From: Streptomyces sp. NBC_01460
GTDB taxonomy: Bacteria; Actinomycetota; Actinomycetes; Streptomycetales; Streptomycetaceae
Length of the DNA: 64,000 nucleotides
Reading direction: 5' to 3'
NCBI RefSeq assembly: GCF_036227405.1
Contig: NZ_CP109473.1
Span: 2,914,001-2,978,000 of the forward strand
The position numbers were made by a program, and so were the translations under genes. This document shows, piece after piece, positions 52,507-61,905 of this stretch (the stretch's first letter is position 1; the number at the start of each line of letters is the position of its first letter). Under the pieces are notes generated by a model. The model did no database searches and was not told the origin of the DNA. It saw only the letters and a program-made list of their open reading frames with translations.

Positions 52507-53592
52507 ATGATGCTCCGCAATGCCGCCGGGCGCCGCGCCGTCGCGACCGCAGCCACCGCCGTCTCCCTCGCCCTCGCCCTCACGGCCTGTTCCGGCACCA
52601 CGAAGGACAGCGAGGACACCGGCGGCGCGAAGGCCGGCAGCTCGGCGAAGGCCGACCCGGACGCCCCGCTGAAGAAGGGGCTGAAGCTCGGTTTCCTGCC
52701 GAAGCAGATCAACAACCCGTACGAGAAGATCGTCGACGAGGCGGGCATCGCGGCGGCGAAGGAGTACGGCGGCACGGGCAAGGAGGTCGGCCCGTCCGAC
52801 GCGAACGCGTCCTCGCAGGTCTCCTACATCAACACCCTGATCCAGCAGCGCCAGGACGCGATCCTCATCGCGGCGAACGACCCGAACGCGGTCTGCGGCC
52901 CGCTCAAGCAGGCCATGAAGAAGGACATCAAGGTTGTCGCGTACGACTCGGACACCGCGAAGGACTGCCGTCAGCTCTTCATCAACCAGGCCAGCTCCGA
53001 GGAGATCGGCCGCAGCCTGGTCCAGCACCTCGGCGAGCAGATCGGCTACAAGGGCAAGGTCGCGATCCTGTCGGCCACTCAGAACGCGACGAACCAGAAC
53101 ACCTGGATCGAGTACATGAAGGAGGAGCTGAAGCTCCCGAAGTACAAGGACATGAAGCTGGTCAAGGTGGCGTACGGCGACGACGCTGACCAGAAGTCCT
53201 TCCAGCAGACGCAGGGCCTCATGCAGGCCTACCCGGACCTCAAGGGCATCATCTCCCCCACGACGGTCGGCATCGCGGCGGCCGCGCGCTACCTGAGCGA
53301 CTCCTCGTACAAGGGGAAGGTCGTGCTCAACGGGCTCGGCACGCCGAACCAGATGCGCAAGTACGTCAAGGACGGCACCGTCGAGCAGTTCTCGCTCTGG
53401 AACCCGGAGGAGCTCGGCTACCTCGGCTCGTACGCGGCCGCCGCGCTGGCGTCGGGGCAGATCACCGGCGCGGAGGGCGAGAAGTTCGAGGCGGGCAAGC
53501 TCGGCGAGTACACCGTCGGCAAGGACGGCGAGGTCATCCTGGGTGAGCCGACCGTCTTCGACTCCAAGAACATCGACACGTTCGACTTCTGA
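52507..53592 (+). CDS. rhaS: Rhamnose ABC transporter substrate-binding lipoprotein
   Basis: 361 aa periplasmic-binding-protein type 1 (RbsB/LacI-like) lipoprotein. Signal with lipobox LTAC (Cys at about 28), then acidic linker and LGFLPKQINNPYEKIVDEAG. The ligand-cleft residues include NDPNAVCGPLKQAM and VVAYDSDTAKDCR; RhaS proteins typically carry this NDP motif. ATG at 52507 (a second ATG follows directly) with AAAGG about 11 nt upstream. Binds the sugar outside and delivers it to the permease pair. Confidence 0.87.
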   Translation: MMLRNAAGRRAVATAATAVSLALALTACSGTTKDSEDTGGAKAGSSAKADPDAPLKKGLKLGFLPKQINNPYEKIVDEAGIAAAKEYGGTGKEVGPSDANASSQVSYINTLIQQRQDAILIAANDPNAVCGPLKQAMKKDIKVVAYDSDTAKDCRQLFINQASSEEIGRSLVQHLGEQIGYKGKVAILSATQNATNQNTWIEYMKEELKLPKYKDMKLVKVAYGDDADQKSFQQTQGLMQAYPDLKGIISPTTVGIAAAARYLSDSSYKGKVVLNGLGTPNQMRKYVKDGTVEQFSLWNPEELGYLGSYAAAALASGQITGAEGEKFEAGKLGEYTVGKDGEVILGEPTVFDSKNIDTFDF

Positions 53593-53609
53593 CCGGGGGG
53601 AACGGCTCC

Positions 53610-53924
53610 ATGCAGCGCGTCTGCTTTCTGCTGAAGGTCCGTGAGGACCGCAAGGACGAGTACCGCGAGCGCCATGCCGCGGTGTGGCCGGAGATGCTCG
53701 CCGCGCTGTCGGAAGCGGGCTGGCACAACTACTCGCTGTTCCTCCGCGAGGACGGCCTGCTGGTCGGCTACCTGGAGACGGAGGACTTCGACGCGGCCAG
53801 GGAGGCGATGGCGACGACCGAGGTCAACGCACGGTGGCAGCGGGAGATGGGTGAGTTCTTCGAGCAGTCGGAGGCCGCCGACGAGGCCATGGTCCCGCTG
53901 AGCGAGGTGTTCCACCTGGCCTGA
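53610..53924 (+). CDS. rhaM: L-rhamnose mutarotase
   Basis: 104 aa, the usual family length. It interconverts alpha and beta anomers of L-rhamnose. Tyr18 and His22 in EYRERHAAVWPEM occupy the positions of the catalytic pair in E. coli RhaM; NYSLFLRED and the C-terminal ARWQREMGEFFE fit the family. It begins 18 nt after the binding-protein gene with GGGGGGAA ahead of the ATG and is the best evidence that the operon handles rhamnose. Isomerase, kinase and aldolase genes are not in the window. Confidence 0.93.
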   Translation: MQRVCFLLKVREDRKDEYRERHAAVWPEMLAALSEAGWHNYSLFLREDGLLVGYLETEDFDAAREAMATTEVNARWQREMGEFFEQSEAADEAMVPLSEVFHLA

Positions 53925-53934
53925 GCCCGGCGCT

Positions 53935-53970
53935 GTCCGCCCTGGCTGCCGAGCGGCAGTCAGGGCGGAC
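53935..53970 (+). terminator. Terminator of the rhamnose importer operon
   Basis: Outer arms GTCCGCCCTG / CAGGGCGGAC (10 bp) and inner arms CTGCC / GGCAG, one unpaired base on each side, 4-nt loop. Begins 10 nt after the mutarotase stop. Confidence 0.88.
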
Positions 53971-54028
53971 GTCATTTCAGGTGGTCTCTCCAGGACGTCC
54001 GCTCACGACGTCTCCTCACGACGTCTTC

Positions 54029-55222
54029 TCACGACGCGGCGAGAACCCCTCGTGTCTCCGGGTACTCCACCTCGTCGGGCAGTGTGTGGCCGAGGGCCGT
54101 CAGCCGCGCGGCGACGTCCGCCGGGCTCCGGCCCGTCAGTCCGGCGCTGCGCAGGACGTGCTCCAGGTGGACGCGGTCCAGGTACGAGCGGTCGACGGTC
54201 TCCAGCAGCCGGATGTCCGCCTCGTCGGCGGTCTCGGGCAGCTTCGCGTTCTCGTGCAGCGTGTGCCCCAGCTCGGCCAGCCGCGCGGTGATCGCGGCGG
54301 GGGTCCGCCCGGTGACGAGGGAGGCGCGCAGGATGTGCCCCATCCGCAGCCCGACGACGGTGTTCTTCACCAACCATGGTTCGCGGCCGTCGAGTTCCTC
54401 GCTGAGGAGGACGAAGTCGTCGTCCTGGGGGGACTCGGGCACCGTGCCGTCCGGCCGCCCGACCCCCAGCATCTTCAACCGGGCGACGATGTCCGAGGGA
54501 CTGCGTCCCGTCTCCCGCGCGACGGCGAGGACGTGCCCGACGGGTGCCGACGAGTAGCGGCCGGGGTAGTGGGCGCGGTACGTGGTGGCGAACGTGAGGA
54601 TCCGCTCGTCGTCCGGTTCGGGGGTGTACGGCAGCCGGAGGCCGAGCGCCGCGAGCCGCGCGGCGGCGGTCAGCGGACTGCAGGCCAGGTACGCGGCCAC
54701 GTCGAGCACATGCGCGGCGGACGCCTCGTCGCCCCAGCCCAGCCAGTCTCCCTGTCCCCCGCGGGCTGTGCGGAGCAGCATGACGTCGCGGGGATTCGGC
54801 GTCCCGGGCAGCGGAGCGCTGCCCCCGAGCCGGTAGCCGAGTGCGGTCAGCCGGGTCGCGACATCGGCGGGTGAGCGCCTGGCGTGCCCCGCCGTCCCGA
54901 CGATCTCGAGCAGGGAGACCGGCTCACCGACATCGATCCACTGCCGCAGGTACCTCTCGGACCCCTCCCTCTTGACCAGTGCGGCGTCCTCGATGTCCAC
55001 GGAGGCGGGCCAGGGGGACCCGGAGTGCTGGACATCGGCGTACCCCAGGGTGACCAGCCGGGACACGACGTCGGCGGGGGCCCGCCCCGACACGGCCGCG
55101 GCGTACAGCACGTGCGCGTACGGCACCTGCCCGGCGGGGTCCAGCCAGGGGTGCCGGCCGTTCAGGTAGCGGCTGACGAGCAGGAGGTCGTCCGGGTCCT
55201 GGAACTCGGGGGCACGGGTCAT
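54029..55222 (-). CDS. Protein of six tandem wHTH-like repeats
   Basis: 397 aa without signal or membrane helix, built almost wholly of six degenerate repeats of about 60-70 residues. Each has an acidic start (DDxxLL), a variable loop with one or two aromatics, a helix hVLxxA and the ending TGRSPADVAARLTALGYxLP. Clear endings: SGRAPADVVSRLVTLGY, RRSPADVATRLTALGY, GRSPSDIVARLKMLG, GRTPAAITARLAELGH and GRSPADVAARLTALGH. Repeat 3 is divergent (ACSPLTAAARLAALG). Such repeats are known as winged-helix-like modules attached to Hsp90-like ATPases in actinobacteria; here they stand alone, so function is unknown. ATG 55222 follows AAAGG. Second gene after the LRR protein. Confidence 0.75.
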   Translation of the reverse strand: MTRAPEFQDPDDLLLVSRYLNGRHPWLDPAGQVPYAHVLYAAAVSGRAPADVVSRLVTLGYADVQHSGSPWPASVDIEDAALVKREGSERYLRQWIDVGEPVSLLEIVGTAGHARRSPADVATRLTALGYRLGGSAPLPGTPNPRDVMLLRTARGGQGDWLGWGDEASAAHVLDVAAYLACSPLTAAARLAALGLRLPYTPEPDDERILTFATTYRAHYPGRYSSAPVGHVLAVARETGRSPSDIVARLKMLGVGRPDGTVPESPQDDDFVLLSEELDGREPWLVKNTVVGLRMGHILRASLVTGRTPAAITARLAELGHTLHENAKLPETADEADIRLLETVDRSYLDRVHLEHVLRSAGLTGRSPADVAARLTALGHTLPDEVEYPETRGVLAAS

Positions 55223-55277
55223 CGTGGGTGCCTTTCGACGGCGGCGGAACGGGACGGTGGGAGAGCCGCGAGGACGG

Positions 55278-56243
55278 TCATTCGGCGACCGCGATGTACC
55301 TGCCGGGCTCCTCGGCCCAGTCGGGGTCGTCGTCCTCCTCCTCCTGGCGGTCGGTGAGGTTCACGCGCACCCCGTGCGGCTCCAGCCCGGTCCAGAGCCG
55401 CAGCATCATCTCCCTGCTCAGGAAGTGGTGCGAGAGGTCCAGCTCCCGCAGGTGGGTGAGCGGCTGCCCGCCCAGCAACGCCTCCGCCCCCTCGTCCCCG
55501 AACGTGCCCATCGACAGGCTCAGCGACCTCAGCCGGCCCACGACCGGCGCGGAGGCCAGCTCCGCGGCCAGCTCGTCCTGGATCGCGCTGTTCTGCAGCC
55601 CCAGGTGACGCAGCGCGGGCTTGCCCACGCCGGTGAACAGCGGGGCGAGGTCCTCGACCGTGGTGCCACCGCCGTAGTCCTCGTCGCCCAGCCACAGGTC
55701 CAGGCGCTCCAGCGCCGGCAGCTCGGCGGCGGCGATCCGGGCCGCCGCCGCGGGGGGCAGGCCGCCGGATTCGACGCGCAGCACCCGCAGCCCTTCGTGG
55801 CCCGTCAGGGGGAACTCCAGGCCCTCCCCGCCGCGCATGGCCAGCTCCCGCAGCCCGGGGAACGCATCGAGAAGGTCCGTGAGGTCCGTCAGCCCGATCG
55901 TGGAGATCATCGCCTCCTCGTCCTCCAGATCGCCGAGGAACACCGCTTCGAGCCCGCCCAACCGGGGCTGTAACGCCAGCAGTTCACCCAGGTCGCTCCC
56001 GCCGTCTCCGTCGAACCAGGGGCTGCCGAAGACCAGGGCCCGTATCTTCCCCAGGTCGACCGACTCGGTGAACCGCGTCCAGTACGAACCGGAGTCCTCG
56101 TCGGTCGCGTACGGACCGCAGTGGAGGCGCCAGGCGACGGCGGCCGCGTCGGGCAGATCCGCGGGGTCCGCGTACGGCGGGAAGGTGAAGACGGGCAGTC
56201 CGTGGAACTGCTCCACGTGCTCGACATGGTGGACATAGGACAA
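55278..56243 (-). CDS. Leucine-rich-repeat protein, STM4015 family
   Basis: 321 aa cytoplasmic protein. N-terminal part (about 1-95) has GLPVFTFPPYADPADLPDAA and ALVFGSPWFDGDG; from about 100 to 295 there are bacterial leucine-rich repeats (LRELAMRGGEGLE, LRVLRVESGGL, LERLDLWLGDE, LRHLGLQNSAI, LRSLSLSMGTF, LRELDLSHHFLS). The tail is acidic. It matches the STM4015 family, whose role is unknown. The TTG at 56243 is chosen because AGGAG lies 7 nt upstream. It precedes the six-repeat protein by 55 nt on the same strand, likely one operon of interaction-type proteins. Confidence 0.83.
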   Translation of the reverse strand: MSYVHHVEHVEQFHGLPVFTFPPYADPADLPDAAAVAWRLHCGPYATDEDSGSYWTRFTESVDLGKIRALVFGSPWFDGDGGSDLGELLALQPRLGGLEAVFLGDLEDEEAMISTIGLTDLTDLLDAFPGLRELAMRGGEGLEFPLTGHEGLRVLRVESGGLPPAAAARIAAAELPALERLDLWLGDEDYGGGTTVEDLAPLFTGVGKPALRHLGLQNSAIQDELAAELASAPVVGRLRSLSLSMGTFGDEGAEALLGGQPLTHLRELDLSHHFLSREMMLRLWTGLEPHGVRVNLTDRQEEEDDDPDWAEEPGRYIAVAE

Positions 56244-56350
56244 GGCGGCGCTCCTGACGGTCCGTTCGATGGCTGTGCGATGTTCTACCAGCAGCCACCG
56301 ACAGGCCGGGCCCGGCAGAGGCGTTCCCTGCCGGGCCCGGCCTGTTCGTG

Positions 56351-57931
56351 TCAGCCGATCTCGCCCTCACCGCCGTCATCCTGCGGTCCGCCGCCGCCGC
56401 TCCTGATCCGGTCGGCCTGTTCGATCATCGTCGCGAGCTTCTCCACCGAGCTGTCCTCGGTGGAGGAGGCCAGCTTCCGCGCCCGGGAGGCGAGTTCACC
56501 GAGCGCGGGCGTCCCCGGCAGCTCGCCGCCGCGCAGGGTGTCCGCGAAGTAGGCGGCCACCGCCGTCACCTGGAGCCGTGCGCCGGCGCCGTCCCACAGC
56601 TTTCCGCCGATCGCGCCGGTCGCCACCGACCCGGTCTCCTCGTGCGCCTTCCGTGTCTTCGGGTCCAGCCAGCGCACCGTCGCCGTCGCCACGTGACCGG
56701 AGGCTCCCTCACGGAGCCGTACGGCGTAGAGAGCGGTCACGGTGTGGCCGGGGCCGACCTCGCCGCCGTCGACGCTGTCGTCACGGAAGTCCTCGTCGGC
56801 GACCTTGCGGTCCTCGTAGCCGATCAGCCGGAACTGCTCGACGGTCCTACGGTCGAACTCGACCTGGGCCTTGGCGTCACGGGCCCGGAGCTCGACGTGG
56901 GCGGGCAGCTGGTCGACGAAGACCTTCCTGGCCTGGGTCTCGTCGGCGATGTAGGTGGTGTTGCCGTCGCCCTTGTTGGTGAGGCGTTCCATCAGCGCGT
57001 CGCCGTAGTCGCTGCCGACCCCCACGCCGAACAGGGTGATGCCGTGCTCCTCGCGTGCGTCCCCGATCCGCTCCAGGATCGCGTCGGCGTCCGTCTCACC
57101 GGTGTTGGCGAGCGCGTCGGAGAGCAGGACGACCCGGTTGGTGGCGCCTTTGCGGTGGCCCTCGACCGCTTCCTCGTAGCCCCGCTCGACGCCGGCCGCC
57201 ACGTTCGTGGAGTCGGCGGGCTCCATCGCCTCGACGGCGTCCCTGACCTTGGTGCGGTTGCCCCGGAGGCGAGTCATCGGCAGCCGGGTCTCGGCCTCGT
57301 CGCTGAAGGTGACCAGGGAGACGGAGTCGTCGTCGCGCAGTTCGTCGGTGAGGATGCCCAGCGAGGTCTTCGCCAGGTCGAGGCGGCCGGGTTCGGCCAT
57401 CGATCCGGAGATGTCGACGACGAAGGTGAGGGCGGCGGGCGGGCGTTCGCCGGCGTCGGAGGCGGCCTTCGTGGCCAGCCCGACCCGTACGAGGGACCAG
57501 TCGGAGGCATCGGGCCGGGCGCCGTCGACGCTCACCGAGAAGCCGTTGCCCTTCGGCCGCTCGTAGCCCTGGCGGAAGCTGTTGACGAATTCCTCCGGGC
57601 GCACCGTGCCGGCGGCCGGCAGCTGCCCGTCGTCCAGGGTGCGGCGCGCGTATCCGTAGCTCGCGGTGTCCACGTCGAGGGCGAAGGTGGACAGGTAGTC
57701 GGGCGCCGCGCTCTCCCGCGCGAGGCCGTCCTCCGCCGCACTCGCCCCGTCCTCCCGCTGCCCCGGGGCGGCGGGGGCCGGGTTGCCCCCGGCCGGTCCG
57801 CCGCTGCCGGCGACACCGCGTTCGGCGGCGGAGTCGTTGGTCGTGCCCGATCCGCTGCACCCGGTCATCAGGACCCCGCCCGCCACCAGCAGTGCGAGCG
57901 CTCCCCTGTACGTCCTTGCCCTGCGTTCCAT
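56351..57931 (-). CDS. VWA-domain lipoprotein (YfbK-like)
   Basis: 526 aa. Signal peptide with lipobox LMTGC (Cys at about 25), a Gly/Ala/Pro-rich linker, a YfbK N-terminal domain (FALDVDTASYGYARRTL, PEEFVNSF), and a VWA domain (about 165-345) with intact MIDAS: VVDISGSM, STNVAAGV and LLSDALANTG. A C-terminal domain of about 140 residues follows. Displayed on the outer membrane face; ligand unknown. ATG 57931 has GGGGGGT just upstream; ATG 57955 is an in-frame alternative that would weaken the signal peptide. Monocistronic by spacing. Confidence 0.87.
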   Translation of the reverse strand: MERRARTYRGALALLVAGGVLMTGCSGSGTTNDSAAERGVAGSGGPAGGNPAPAAPGQREDGASAAEDGLARESAAPDYLSTFALDVDTASYGYARRTLDDGQLPAAGTVRPEEFVNSFRQGYERPKGNGFSVSVDGARPDASDWSLVRVGLATKAASDAGERPPAALTFVVDISGSMAEPGRLDLAKTSLGILTDELRDDDSVSLVTFSDEAETRLPMTRLRGNRTKVRDAVEAMEPADSTNVAAGVERGYEEAVEGHRKGATNRVVLLSDALANTGETDADAILERIGDAREEHGITLFGVGVGSDYGDALMERLTNKGDGNTTYIADETQARKVFVDQLPAHVELRARDAKAQVEFDRRTVEQFRLIGYEDRKVADEDFRDDSVDGGEVGPGHTVTALYAVRLREGASGHVATATVRWLDPKTRKAHEETGSVATGAIGGKLWDGAGARLQVTAVAAYFADTLRGGELPGTPALGELASRARKLASSTEDSSVEKLATMIEQADRIRSGGGGPQDDGGEGEIG

Positions 57932-58057
57932 CCGTACCCCCCACGTCGTCGACATCTGTGAATGTGACGTGTGAGGGGTCCGGGCGGAGTCGTCAGAAGC
58001 GTTGCGGAACCGTCTCGATGGTGCAACGACGGGCCGTGACGTGGCGGAACATCAGGG

Positions 58058-58945
58058 TCAGGACACGATGTCCTTACGACTGAACCCTCGGAAGGCGAGC
58101 GCGAACAGGATCAGGGCATAGGTCACCGACACGGCGGCGCCCTTGGCCATCCCTCCCCATTCGAGATCGGGCTGGAGCGCGTCGGCCCAGGCGAACTGCC
58201 AGTGCGCGGGCAGGAACTCGCGCCAGGAACCGAGCGCGGTGACCGCGTCCAGGACGTTGCCGACGATGGTCAGCCCGACCGCGCCGCCCACCGCGCCGAG
58301 CGGTGCGTCCGTCTTCGTCGACAGCCAGAACGCCAGCCCCGCGGTGACGAGCTGGGAGACGAAGACGAAGGCGACGACGAGCGCGAGGCGCGGCACGGTG
58401 TCCGAGGTGGCGAGCGCACCCCCGGTGGGCAGTTCGAGCGGCCCCCAGCCGTACGCGGCGGCTCCCGCGGCCAGTGCGACGAGCGGCAGCAGCACCATCG
58501 CGGCGAGGCTGAAGCCGAGCGCGACGACGAGCTTGCTCCACAGCAGCCTGGACCGGGGCACGGGCGCCGCGAGCAGGTAGCGCAGCGAGGACCAGCTCGC
58601 CTCGGATGCCACGGTGTCCCCGCAGAACAGGGCCACCGGCACCACCAGCAGGAAGCCGGCGGAGACGAAGAGGCAGGTCGCCGCGAAGTTCGCAGCGGAC
58701 TCGGTCGCGACGTCCATGAGGTTGATCCGGGAGCCGCCTCCGCCGCCTCCCCCTTCACCGTCCGGGGTGCCGCCGATGGCGAAGGCGATGATCAGGATGA
58801 ACGGCAGGGCGGCCAGCACCCCGCCCATGAGCAGGGTGCGCCGCCTGCGCAGCTGTCTCATCGCCTCCACGCGCAGCGGCAGGGTGCGGCGGGCGTGGTA
58901 TCCGGGGGCTTCGGCGAGTGCCTGGATCTCTGGTGCGGAGCTCAT
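58058..58945 (-). CDS. ABC-2-type transporter permease
   Basis: 295 aa with about six membrane helices beginning at about 38 (LLMGGVLAALPFILIIAFAI), after an N-terminal cytoplasmic RRRR cluster. A poly-Gly loop (about 64-72) lies in the first external segment. VASEASWSSLRYLLAAPVPRSRLLWSKL is the ABC-2 coupling region (two motifs). ATG 58945 overlaps the stop of the hydrolase-ATPase fusion (ATGA), making it the membrane partner of that ATPase. Confidence 0.87.
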   Translation of the reverse strand: MSSAPEIQALAEAPGYHARRTLPLRVEAMRQLRRRRTLLMGGVLAALPFILIIAFAIGGTPDGEGGGGGGGSRINLMDVATESAANFAATCLFVSAGFLLVVPVALFCGDTVASEASWSSLRYLLAAPVPRSRLLWSKLVVALGFSLAAMVLLPLVALAAGAAAYGWGPLELPTGGALATSDTVPRLALVVAFVFVSQLVTAGLAFWLSTKTDAPLGAVGGAVGLTIVGNVLDAVTALGSWREFLPAHWQFAWADALQPDLEWGGMAKGAAVSVTYALILFALAFRGFSRKDIVS

Positions 58946-61773
58946 GCGGATCCTTGGGAGATGAGGGTGAGGAACGCGTCCTCCAGGCGGCGGTGCGGCC
59001 CGACGCCCGTCACCGGCACGTCGAGACGCACCAGTTCGGCGACCAGCTGCGCCGCCGTGGCGCCGTCGAGGCGGACCAGCAGGCCGTGGCCTTCGTCCAG
59101 GGGGACGGCGGAGGCGATGCCCGGGAGTGCGGCCACCTTCCGCACGACCGGTTCGGCGACCTCGGTGGCCGTGGTGACGAGCAGCATGTCGCCGGACCCG
59201 GTGATCTCGGCGACCGGACCGGCCTGGACCAGCCGCCCGCGGTCCATGACCACGAGGTGGGTGCAGGACTGTTCGACCTCGGAGAGGAGGTGGCTGGAGA
59301 CGATCACGGTCCGGCCCCCGGCCGCGTACCGGATCATCACGTCCCGCATCTCGCGGATCTGGGGCGGGTCCAGCCCGTTGGTCGGTTCGTCGAGGATGAG
59401 GAGGTCCGGCATGCCGAGCATGGCCTGGGCGATGGCGAGGCGCTGCCGCATGCCCTGGGAGTAGGTGCGCACGGCGCGGGCCAGGGCGTCGCCGAGGCCG
59501 GCGATCTCCAGCGCCTCGCCGATGTGGGCGTCCTCGGCGGGCCGCCCGGTGGCCTGCCAGTACAGCTCCAGGTTGGAGCGGCCCGACAGGTGCGGGAGGA
59601 AGCCCGCGCCCTCGACGAAGGACCCCACGCGGGACAGCACGGGCGCCCCGGGGCGGATCGCGTGTCCGAAGACGCGGATCTCCCCGGCGTCGGGGGTGAT
59701 GAGCCCCATCAGCATGCGCAGGGTGGTGGTCTTGCCCGCGCCGTTCGGTCCGAGCAGGCCGAGGACCTGCCCCTTCTCGACCCGGAAGCCGAGGTCCCGG
59801 ACGGCGTACCGGTCCGAGGACTTCGCGTACTTCTTGGACAGGTCCGTGATCTGGAGCGGCACGTCGGCCAGCGCCGGGTCGGGGGCGGGGGTCGCGGTGC
59901 GCCGGCGCGCGGTGAGCAGGAGCGCGGCGGCGATGACGAGCGCGGCGGCCGGGAGTCCCCAGGTCCACCAGGGGAGCGTGGCGGCCGCGGTCCTCACGCC
60001 GGGTGCGGTGGGCACGGTCAGCGGCCCGTCGAGGGAGACGGTGTACGTCGCGGGCTCGGCGGGTGAGGCGTAGGCGAGGTCGGTCGCGGAGAGGACGAGG
60101 CGGAGCCGGTGCCCGGCCTCGACCTCGTGGTCGACGGCGGGCAGGGCCAGCTCGACCGGCTTGCCCTGCTGACCGGGGGTGATCCGGTACGGGGAGACGA
60201 GCTGCGAGGGCAGCACCTGCTGCTTCCCGTCCGGCGACACGTCGTAGACCTTGCCGAACAGGACCGCGTCACCGTGGTCCGCCGTGACGTTCACCCTGAC
60301 CGTGGGCGATCCGGTGACGTGGACCGTGCTGTCCAGCGGGGCCGATTCGAAGCGCGCGTACTGCCCGGGGAAGTCGAGGGAGAACCCGACGCCGAGCGAG
60401 GACAGCTGGGAGAGCCCGCCTCCGATGCCGGGGACGGCGGAGATGGAGGGCGGATTGGCCCCGGCGGGGTTGCGGAAGGTCTGGGTGACGCCGCCGGCAG
60501 CGGCGCTCCGGCCCCCGCCGCCCTGACCACCGGCCGAGGAGGCGTCCTGACCACCGGTCGAGGAGGCGCCCTCACCGCTGTCGGAGGGGGCGTCCTGGTC
60601 ACCGTTCGAGGGGGCGTCCTGACCGCCGGGTGTGATGCCCTGCGGGCCCGCGCCGGGCTGCCCCGCTCCGGTCAGGGGGATCTTCCGGCCGCCGCTGGTC
60701 AGACCCGGGTACGTCGCGCTGCTCGCGCCGCGCTTGAGGGCCGCGCCGTCGGTGGAGTCGACGCCGCCGGTCCGGGTCACGCGGAATCCCGGCCCCGTGT
60801 CGGCGCCCTTGTCCTCCTTCAGGTACCGGTCGAACCAGTCGCCGACCCGGCCCTGGACACGGTCGCCCTCGTCGTCGCCGCCGTCGTGGCCTCCGGCGAT
60901 CCAGTCGACGGACACCGGGGCGCCGTTCTTCTCGATGGCCCTGGCCATGGCGTCGGACTGGCCGAGCGGGAAGAGCGAGTCGCTCTGTCCCTGGAGGATC
61001 AGCGCGGGTACGTCGATGCGGTCGGCCACGGCCTCGGGGGAACGTTCCGTCAGGAGCTGGCGCGCTGCGGCGTCCGGCTTGCCGTTGACGGCGACCCGCT
61101 CGTACATGTCGCACAGCTGCTTCGAGAACCGCTCGCAGCCGCCACCGGAGCTGACGAAGATCCCGGCCCAGAGCTTCTTGAACACGCCGTTCGGGAAGAG
61201 CGCGTCCGCGAGGTTCCAGTAGCTGATGACCGGGGCGATGGCGTCGACCCGGTCGTCGTGCCCGGCTGCGAGCAGCGAGATGGCGCCACCGTAGGACGCG
61301 CCGGTGACTCCGACGCGCGGGTCGCCCTTCGCGTCGAGCTCCACCTCGGGACGCTGTGCCAGCCAGTCGATGAGTCCGGAGACGTCCTCGACCTCGGCGT
61401 CGGGGGCGTTGAGCGTGATCTCCCCGGTGGTCCTCCCGAATCCGCGGGCGGACCAGGTCATCACGGCGTACCCGTCGGCTGCCAGCTTCTCGGCCTGGGC
61501 GCGCACGTCGTTCTTGCTGCCGCCGAAGCCGTGCCCGATGAGGACGGCCGGGCGGCGCTCCGAGCCCCCGGTGGTGAAGTACGAGGTGTCGACCGACACC
61601 CCGTTCATCTTCATCATCCGGTCCTGCCGGTGCACGGACGGCTTACTGTCGTCGTCTGCGGCGGCGGTCCAGGTACCGGCGCCCACGAGGACGGCGAGGG
61701 CGGCGACGACCGCGGCCCACCGGCCTGGGGTGCGGGGCAGCCGGTGACGCCACCGGGAAGTCGGTTTCTCCAT
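58942..61773 (-). CDS. Secreted-side alpha/beta hydrolase fused through a TM helix to an ABC ATPase
   Basis: 943 aa. N-terminal membrane helix (about 19-38), then an extracytoplasmic X-Pro dipeptidyl-peptidase/CocE-like hydrolase: GHGFGGSKND, nucleophile GASYGGA, acid near LILQGQSDSLFPL and His in AGGHDGG. A Gly/Ser/Ala/Gln-rich linker (about 370-430), a CocE-type C-terminal beta domain (about 435-600) and a second helix (about 610-635) follow. Then a cytoplasmic ABC ATPase (about 650-943): Walker A GPNGAGKTT, YSQGMRQR, LLILDEPTNGLD and SSHLL. Both catalytic sets look intact. Co-translated with the ABC-2 permease downstream. Suggests transport coupled to hydrolysis of a secreted ester or peptide. 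ATG 61773 has GAGG close upstream. Confidence 0.87.
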   Translation of the reverse strand: MEKPTSRWRHRLPRTPGRWAAVVAALAVLVGAGTWTAAADDDSKPSVHRQDRMMKMNGVSVDTSYFTTGGSERRPAVLIGHGFGGSKNDVRAQAEKLAADGYAVMTWSARGFGRTTGEITLNAPDAEVEDVSGLIDWLAQRPEVELDAKGDPRVGVTGASYGGAISLLAAGHDDRVDAIAPVISYWNLADALFPNGVFKKLWAGIFVSSGGGCERFSKQLCDMYERVAVNGKPDAAARQLLTERSPEAVADRIDVPALILQGQSDSLFPLGQSDAMARAIEKNGAPVSVDWIAGGHDGGDDEGDRVQGRVGDWFDRYLKEDKGADTGPGFRVTRTGGVDSTDGAALKRGASSATYPGLTSGGRKIPLTGAGQPGAGPQGITPGGQDAPSNGDQDAPSDSGEGASSTGGQDASSAGGQGGGGRSAAAGGVTQTFRNPAGANPPSISAVPGIGGGLSQLSSLGVGFSLDFPGQYARFESAPLDSTVHVTGSPTVRVNVTADHGDAVLFGKVYDVSPDGKQQVLPSQLVSPYRITPGQQGKPVELALPAVDHEVEAGHRLRLVLSATDLAYASPAEPATYTVSLDGPLTVPTAPGVRTAAATLPWWTWGLPAAALVIAAALLLTARRRTATPAPDPALADVPLQITDLSKKYAKSSDRYAVRDLGFRVEKGQVLGLLGPNGAGKTTTLRMLMGLITPDAGEIRVFGHAIRPGAPVLSRVGSFVEGAGFLPHLSGRSNLELYWQATGRPAEDAHIGEALEIAGLGDALARAVRTYSQGMRQRLAIAQAMLGMPDLLILDEPTNGLDPPQIREMRDVMIRYAAGGRTVIVSSHLLSEVEQSCTHLVVMDRGRLVQAGPVAEITGSGDMLLVTTATEVAEPVVRKVAALPGIASAVPLDEGHGLLVRLDGATAAQLVAELVRLDVPVTGVGPHRRLEDAFLTLISQGSA

Positions 61774-61905
61774 GCCTCGACCCTAGACGGAGCCGCCGAC
61801 GGACCTGGGTGCCCCCGGGGGGAGGTGTACGGCATCCCTGGGAGGTACGGCCTCCTCCTCCCGTACTCCGCATGCGGTACACCGCCGTCACGAAAGGCCC
61901 TATAT

